Shown here: positions 14,832 to 17,340 of the stretch, in pieces | Layout of the letters: the number at the start of each line of letters is the position of its first letter | Numbering within the stretch: position 1 is the stretch's first letter | DNA from: an uncultured Pedobacter sp. | GTDB taxonomy: Bacteria; Bacteroidota; Bacteroidia; Sphingobacteriales; Sphingobacteriaceae | Assembly (NCBI GenBank): GCA_946478755.1 | Contig: CAMLDJ010000102.1 | Coordinates: 1-17,340, forward strand | Length of the DNA stretch: 17,340 nt | Reading direction: 5' to 3' | Notes under the pieces: model-generated | Told to the model about the DNA's origin: nothing | Seen by the model: the letters and a program-made list of their open reading frames with translations, nothing else | Database searches by the model: none | Program-made: the position numbers and the translations under genes

Positions 14832-14951
14832 CTGCCTATTGGCATTCATCTTATGCACCAGGCAGTATCAGATCAACACGAATCGGTTATTGCTTTTCGT
14901 TGGCTAAGTTCTGGAACTTTCTTTTCTCCTAAAAGTCTGGAACAGGTTTCA

Positions 14952-14985
14952 TTTGGGATTGATCAGCATTGTTTTTTTATCTTTG
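14952..14985 (+). promoter_or_regulatory. Bacteroidetes-type promoter of the second Crp/Fnr gene
   Basis: TATCTTTG (14978-14985) matches the -7 box TAnnTTTG exactly, and TTTG (14952-14955) lies 22 bp upstream as a possible -33 box, slightly far. Transcription would begin at about 14990-14992, which is the ATG itself, so the mRNA may be leaderless. Confidence 0.5.
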
Positions 14986-14989
14986 TACC

Positions 14990-15565
14990 ATGCACGGTCA
15001 ACTTATAAGTCTTATTACAAAAAGCCTACAACTTTCTAACCGGGATAGCGATTTGTGCATAGAGTACTTTGAACCGGTGAGATATCCGAAAAACTGGATA
15101 ATCGAAGAAGAAGGGAAGGTACCTGGGCATCTATATTTCGTGGTTTCGGGTTTTGCGAGGCTATTCCATTACAATGATAAGGGCGATGAGGTTACAACGC
15201 ATATAAACTGTCCGCCTGGTTTCATTACCTCCTATGCTGATTTTACGAACCAGAAAAAGTCGGATGAAAATCTGGAATGTATTACCGAATGTGAACTTTT
15301 GCGCATCAGTAAAGCAGATCTTGATCAGCTTATACAGCAGAGCCCTACTTTTAAGGACTTTAGCTTTTTGGTATTTCAACAAGCATTATCCTATAATGAA
15401 ACACGTGCCAGGGAGCTGGCTACCCTTGATGCGGAACAGCGTTATTTAAAAATGATGAACCAGTACCCCGAAGTTCTCCAGAATGTTCCTATGCAATACA
15501 TTGCGTCTTTTCTTGGGATGAACCCTAAAAGTCTGAGCCGAATTAGAAAGAAGATCATTAGGTAA
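14990..15565 (+). CDS. Crp/Fnr-family transcriptional regulator
   Basis: This is a 191-aa regulator from ATG 14990. An in-frame TTG at 14969 would add seven residues but lies upstream of, and overlaps, the -7 promoter box, so it is unlikely. Residues about 20-115 form the cNMP-binding-like beta roll (YPKNWIIEEEGKVPGHLYFVVSGFARL, then GDEVTTHINCPPGFITSYADF). It keeps the overall fold but lacks the classic cAMP-binding RxS cassette. After a long helix (LATLDAEQRYLKMMNQYPEVL) comes a C-terminal helix-turn-helix, about 167-191, reading VPMQYIASFLGMNPKSLSRI and ending RKKIIR. Such proteins are common in Bacteroidetes and often control a neighbouring redox gene. Here the likely target is the SDR gene 64 bp downstream, with a perfect palindrome in between. 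The regulator is clearly different in sequence from the other Crp/Fnr gene in this window. Confidence 0.9.
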   Translation: MHGQLISLITKSLQLSNRDSDLCIEYFEPVRYPKNWIIEEEGKVPGHLYFVVSGFARLFHYNDKGDEVTTHINCPPGFITSYADFTNQKKSDENLECITECELLRISKADLDQLIQQSPTFKDFSFLVFQQALSYNETRARELATLDAEQRYLKMMNQYPEVLQNVPMQYIASFLGMNPKSLSRIRKKIIR

Positions 15566-15590
15566 CATTTGTGAAGTGGTTTTAAATCTG

Positions 15591-15605
15591 CAAAGTTCAA
15601 CTTTG
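15591..15605. promoter_or_regulatory. Perfect palindrome between the Crp/Fnr and SDR genes
   Basis: CAAAGTT (15591-15597), one base, then AACTTTG (15599-15605) is a perfect 7-1-7 palindrome placed 25 bp before the SDR start. It is a good candidate operator for the Crp/Fnr-type regulator encoded just upstream. Confidence 0.45.
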
Positions 15606-15629
15606 CCACAGCATTTAAAATCAATAATT

Positions 15630-16640
15630 ATGACAGATAAAAAAATGGTACTGGTATCTGGTGCCAATGGGCATTTAGGCAACAACCTTGTAAGGCTGTT
15701 AATCGAAAAAGGGATTCCGGTAAGGGCTTCAGCCCGTAATATCAAAAGCAAAGAATGTTTCAAAGATCTGAACTGCGAGGTCGTTCAGGCAGATATAACG
15801 GATAAAGCTTCCTTTAAGCGCGCACTGCAGCATGTTGATACTTTTTTTGCAGTAGGCGCTGCCTTCAAGCTGTGGGCTAAAAATCCCAAGGAAGAAATCT
15901 ATGATGTGAATATGCTGGGCACCCGGAATACGATAGAAGCAGCTGCAGAGGCGGGCGTAAAAAGAATCGTCTATGTGAGTTCCATTGCTGCGCTGGACTA
16001 TACCAATCTTCCGACAAAAGAAAGCAACGGATACAATTCCGACCGAAGGGATATGTACTACAATTCCAAGAATGATGGTGAAAAGCTGGCTTTTGATCTG
16101 GCAAGAGAATTCGGTATAGAACTGGTATCGGTTATGCCTGGAGCAATGATAGGAGGTGAAGCGTTTCTTCCACTGAATGTTTCCTATAATGTGCTAAAAC
16201 TGATTCTTAACAAGCAGATCCCCATGGATACCAAGATTACCCTGAACTGGGTAGATGTTAAAGATGTAGCAAAAGGCTGTTACCTTGCTGCACAGAAAGG
16301 CCGGTCTGGTGAGCGTTATATCCTTGCCAACGAAAAATGTATGACCATTACCGATACAACTAAACTGGCACAAAAACTTTATCCAGAATTGAAAATAAAA
16401 GTACCTGGAACTGTGCCAAAGTTTATTTTGTATGCTATTGCAGGTTTTATGGAGCTTTCAGCTAAAATAGTTGGAAAACCTCCACTGCTTACCACTAAAG
16501 ATATTGCTATGTTTTCAGGATTGCAGCAAGATTTTGATATTTCGAAGTCAAGAAACGAATTAGGATTTAATCCGAAAGATAGCCAACAGGCAGTAAAGGA
16601 AGCATTGGCTTACCTGATGGAACATAGAGAATTGATTTAA
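15630..16640 (+). CDS. Extended SDR, NAD(P)-dependent dihydroflavonol-reductase/epimerase-like
   Basis: This is a 336-aa soluble oxidoreductase of the extended short-chain dehydrogenase class, nearest in look to dihydroflavonol-4-reductase-like and 3-beta-HSD-like proteins. The N-terminal Rossmann motif is GANGHLG (residues 11-17) after strand MVLVS. The Arg residues at 32 and 36 (VRASAR) suggest NADPH over NADH. Further motifs are VVQADITD, the VNMLGTRNTIEAA helix, IVYVSSIAAL (catalytic Ser region about 117-118) and Tyr143-x3-Lys147 (YYNSK), the catalytic pair. The region after PGAMIGG forms the substrate-binding part and would decide the substrate, which is unknown. I chose ATG 15630 because the Rossmann fold follows at once; an earlier in-frame GTG at 15576 would overlap the palindromic operator. 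Start is 64 bp after the regulator stop. Reduction of a ketone or aldehyde is the general expectation. Confidence 0.9.
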   Translation: MTDKKMVLVSGANGHLGNNLVRLLIEKGIPVRASARNIKSKECFKDLNCEVVQADITDKASFKRALQHVDTFFAVGAAFKLWAKNPKEEIYDVNMLGTRNTIEAAAEAGVKRIVYVSSIAALDYTNLPTKESNGYNSDRRDMYYNSKNDGEKLAFDLAREFGIELVSVMPGAMIGGEAFLPLNVSYNVLKLILNKQIPMDTKITLNWVDVKDVAKGCYLAAQKGRSGERYILANEKCMTITDTTKLAQKLYPELKIKVPGTVPKFILYAIAGFMELSAKIVGKPPLLTTKDIAMFSGLQQDFDISKSRNELGFNPKDSQQAVKEALAYLMEHRELI

Positions 16641-16908
16641 TTTTAGAAAAAATTATGGTAGCAGCACTCTATATGGGGATGATAAGGGAATTGCCAGCTA
16701 TGTATCTGTTTCCTGAACCTGATTGGCATTTTTAATGGGCTTTGTAAGTAAAAAGTGCAAGATAAGGATAGAATATTCGTGGCATGGGGGCAACATCGTT
16801 AAGCTAAGGGATAAATCGCAAGAAGATGTCACTCTGGGGGATAATTTATTGTATAAAAATCAATATAAATGACAGGAGAATTTAAAAGATTAAATCCCCT
16901 CAGATTAT
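16641..16908. other. Intergenic region without a recognisable gene
   Basis: I see no convincing gene here. A 26-codon frame from ATG 16655 (MVAALYMGMIRELPAMYLFP, then a short end) is open directly after the SDR gene, but it has no family features and may be chance. No clear terminator hairpin follows the SDR stop. Confidence 0.4.
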
Positions 16909-17005
16909 CGTCATTGCGAGAAGGCTTTTTCAGCCGACGAAGCAATCTTTATGGCAAGGATCACTAGCATAAAAGATTGCTTCGTCGTTCCTCCTCGCAA
17001 TGACG
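16909..17005. repeat. 97-bp palindromic dispersed-repeat element
   Basis: CGTCATTGCGAG (16909-16920) is the perfect complement of CTCGCAATGACG (16994-17005). Inside it, CGACGAAGCAATCTTT (16935-16950) is the perfect complement of AAAGATTGCTTCGTCG (16972-16987), leaving a 21-base loop. The motif GTCATTGCGAG...GACGAAGCAATC is familiar from multi-copy intergenic repeats of Bacteroidetes and some other bacteria. It would form a long hairpin in RNA or single-stranded DNA. Copy number cannot be seen from one window. Confidence 0.8.
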
Positions 17006-17031
17006 ACCTTTCTTTTGAATCTGTCATTGAT

Positions 17032-17091
17032 AGCGTAGTCGAAGGGCATTTATTTGCGGTTCATCAATCTCAAGAAGTCTTAGACTACGCT
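17032..17091. repeat. Second inverted repeat, AGCGTAGTC family
   Basis: AGCGTAGTC (17032-17040) and GACTACGCT (17083-17091) are perfect 9-bp complements, preceded by CTGTCATTGA. This resembles the dispersed GTCATTCTGAGCGTAGTCGAAG type of repeat common in Bacteroidetes intergenic DNA, though degenerate. It directly follows the other repeat element. Confidence 0.55.
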
Positions 17092-17213
17092 CTCCACAGG
17101 AGTCCTTTGGACAGGGTGACGACCGCAGTGCTTAACTTAATGACATTGGGCATGGGTGGGAGCGGCTATAATATGGTAGTAATGACTTTACGAAATAAAA
17201 GCTGAAAGAGTAT

Positions 17214-17241
17214 TGAACAGCGATTTTTATGTCTCTGTTCA
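17214..17241. promoter_or_regulatory. Inverted repeat upstream of the last gene
   Basis: TGAACAG (17214-17220) and CTGTTCA (17235-17241) are perfect complements with a 14-bp spacer, ending 57 bp before the start at 17299. Its position suits an operator or a leader hairpin for the downstream gene. No exact Bacteroidetes -7 box was found nearby. Confidence 0.35.
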
Positions 17242-17298
17242 TATGGTAAATACTGTTAATACGGTATAGATAGCGTCAGGAAAAAATACTTCAACTAA

Positions 17299-17340
17299 AT
17301 GAATAAAAAAATAAAGCCACTTGTGATAGGTGTTGATATC
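17299..17340 (+). CDS. Start of a possible sugar kinase (ROK or FGGY), 3' partial
   Basis: Only 14 codons are inside the window: MNKKIKPLVIGVDI. The hydrophobic strand LVIGVDI right after a short basic start is how ROK-family glucokinases (GVDIGGT) and FGGY carbohydrate kinases (GVDIGTT) begin; it would be the phosphate-1 motif of the actin-like ATPase fold. The next residues, outside the window, would decide between the two or refute both. If it is a sugar kinase, its position downstream of a SusCD pair would fit carbohydrate use, but the SDR/regulator pair and repeats separate them. Confidence 0.5.
   Translation, partial: MNKKIKPLVIGVDI

Noticed and set aside
16951..17205. 84-codon open frame on the plus strand
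   Set aside because: It is made almost wholly of the two dispersed-repeat elements, has no family features, and such frames are usual by-products of these repeats.
1..17340. CRISPR arrays, tRNA or rRNA genes, insertion-sequence transposases
   Set aside because: I looked for regular spaced repeats, cloverleaf-like segments and transposase motifs and saw none; the repeats present are single palindromes or paired short motifs.

Overview
The window looks like a chromosomal segment of a Bacteroidetes bacterium, most likely a Sphingobacteriaceae member (Pedobacter- or Mucilaginibacter-like). The reasons are two SusC/SusD outer-membrane uptake pairs, RteC and short Crp/Fnr-type regulators, a DUF6520-like small protein, several exact matches to the Bacteroidetes -7 promoter box TAnnTTTG, and no strong Shine-Dalgarno sequences. 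The genus is an inference; no rRNA or tRNA is present to confirm it.

Layout. (1) 1-4302, plus strand: a SusC-like TonB-dependent receptor cut by the left edge, then its SusD-like lipoprotein, ending at a strong hairpin terminator (4306-4334) shared by convergent genes. (2) 4342-5958, minus strand: a Crp/Fnr-type regulator, a MauE/DoxX-like four-helix membrane protein with a CNC motif, and a small secreted DUF6520-like protein with two cysteines. (3) 5959-8147: a structured non-coding stretch full of nested complementary arms (6151-6279) that ends in a T6 tract touching the start codon of a 76-aa protein resembling the C-terminal domain of RNA polymerase alpha. This gene meets a minus-strand RteC-family gene tail to tail, with overlapping stop codons. 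The 470-bp gap beyond RteC carries two sets of repeats that look like operators. (4) 8148-9035: an AraC-family regulator with a good Bacteroidetes promoter. (5) 9036-9833: a mostly non-coding gap with a possible small membrane protein broken by a frameshift at an A7 tract. (6) 9834-14635: a complete second SusC/SusD pair with overlapping stop and start, ending before two hairpins. (7) 14990-16640: a second Crp/Fnr-type regulator followed by an extended SDR (NAD(P)-dependent reductase/epimerase). (8) 16641-17298: no convincing gene, but two dispersed inverted-repeat elements. (9) 17299 to the end: the first 14 codons of what may be a sugar kinase.

How it works together. The two SusCD pairs would each import a glycan, peptide or other large ligand across the outer membrane using TonB energy. 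No glycoside hydrolase or peptidase lies in the window, so neither substrate can be named. Four regulators (two Crp/Fnr-like, one AraC, one RteC-like) sit between or beside the uptake systems. The least explained part is region 3, where a structured leader or small RNA, an orphan alpha-CTD-like protein and an RteC homologue lie together without any visible conjugation or integration gene.
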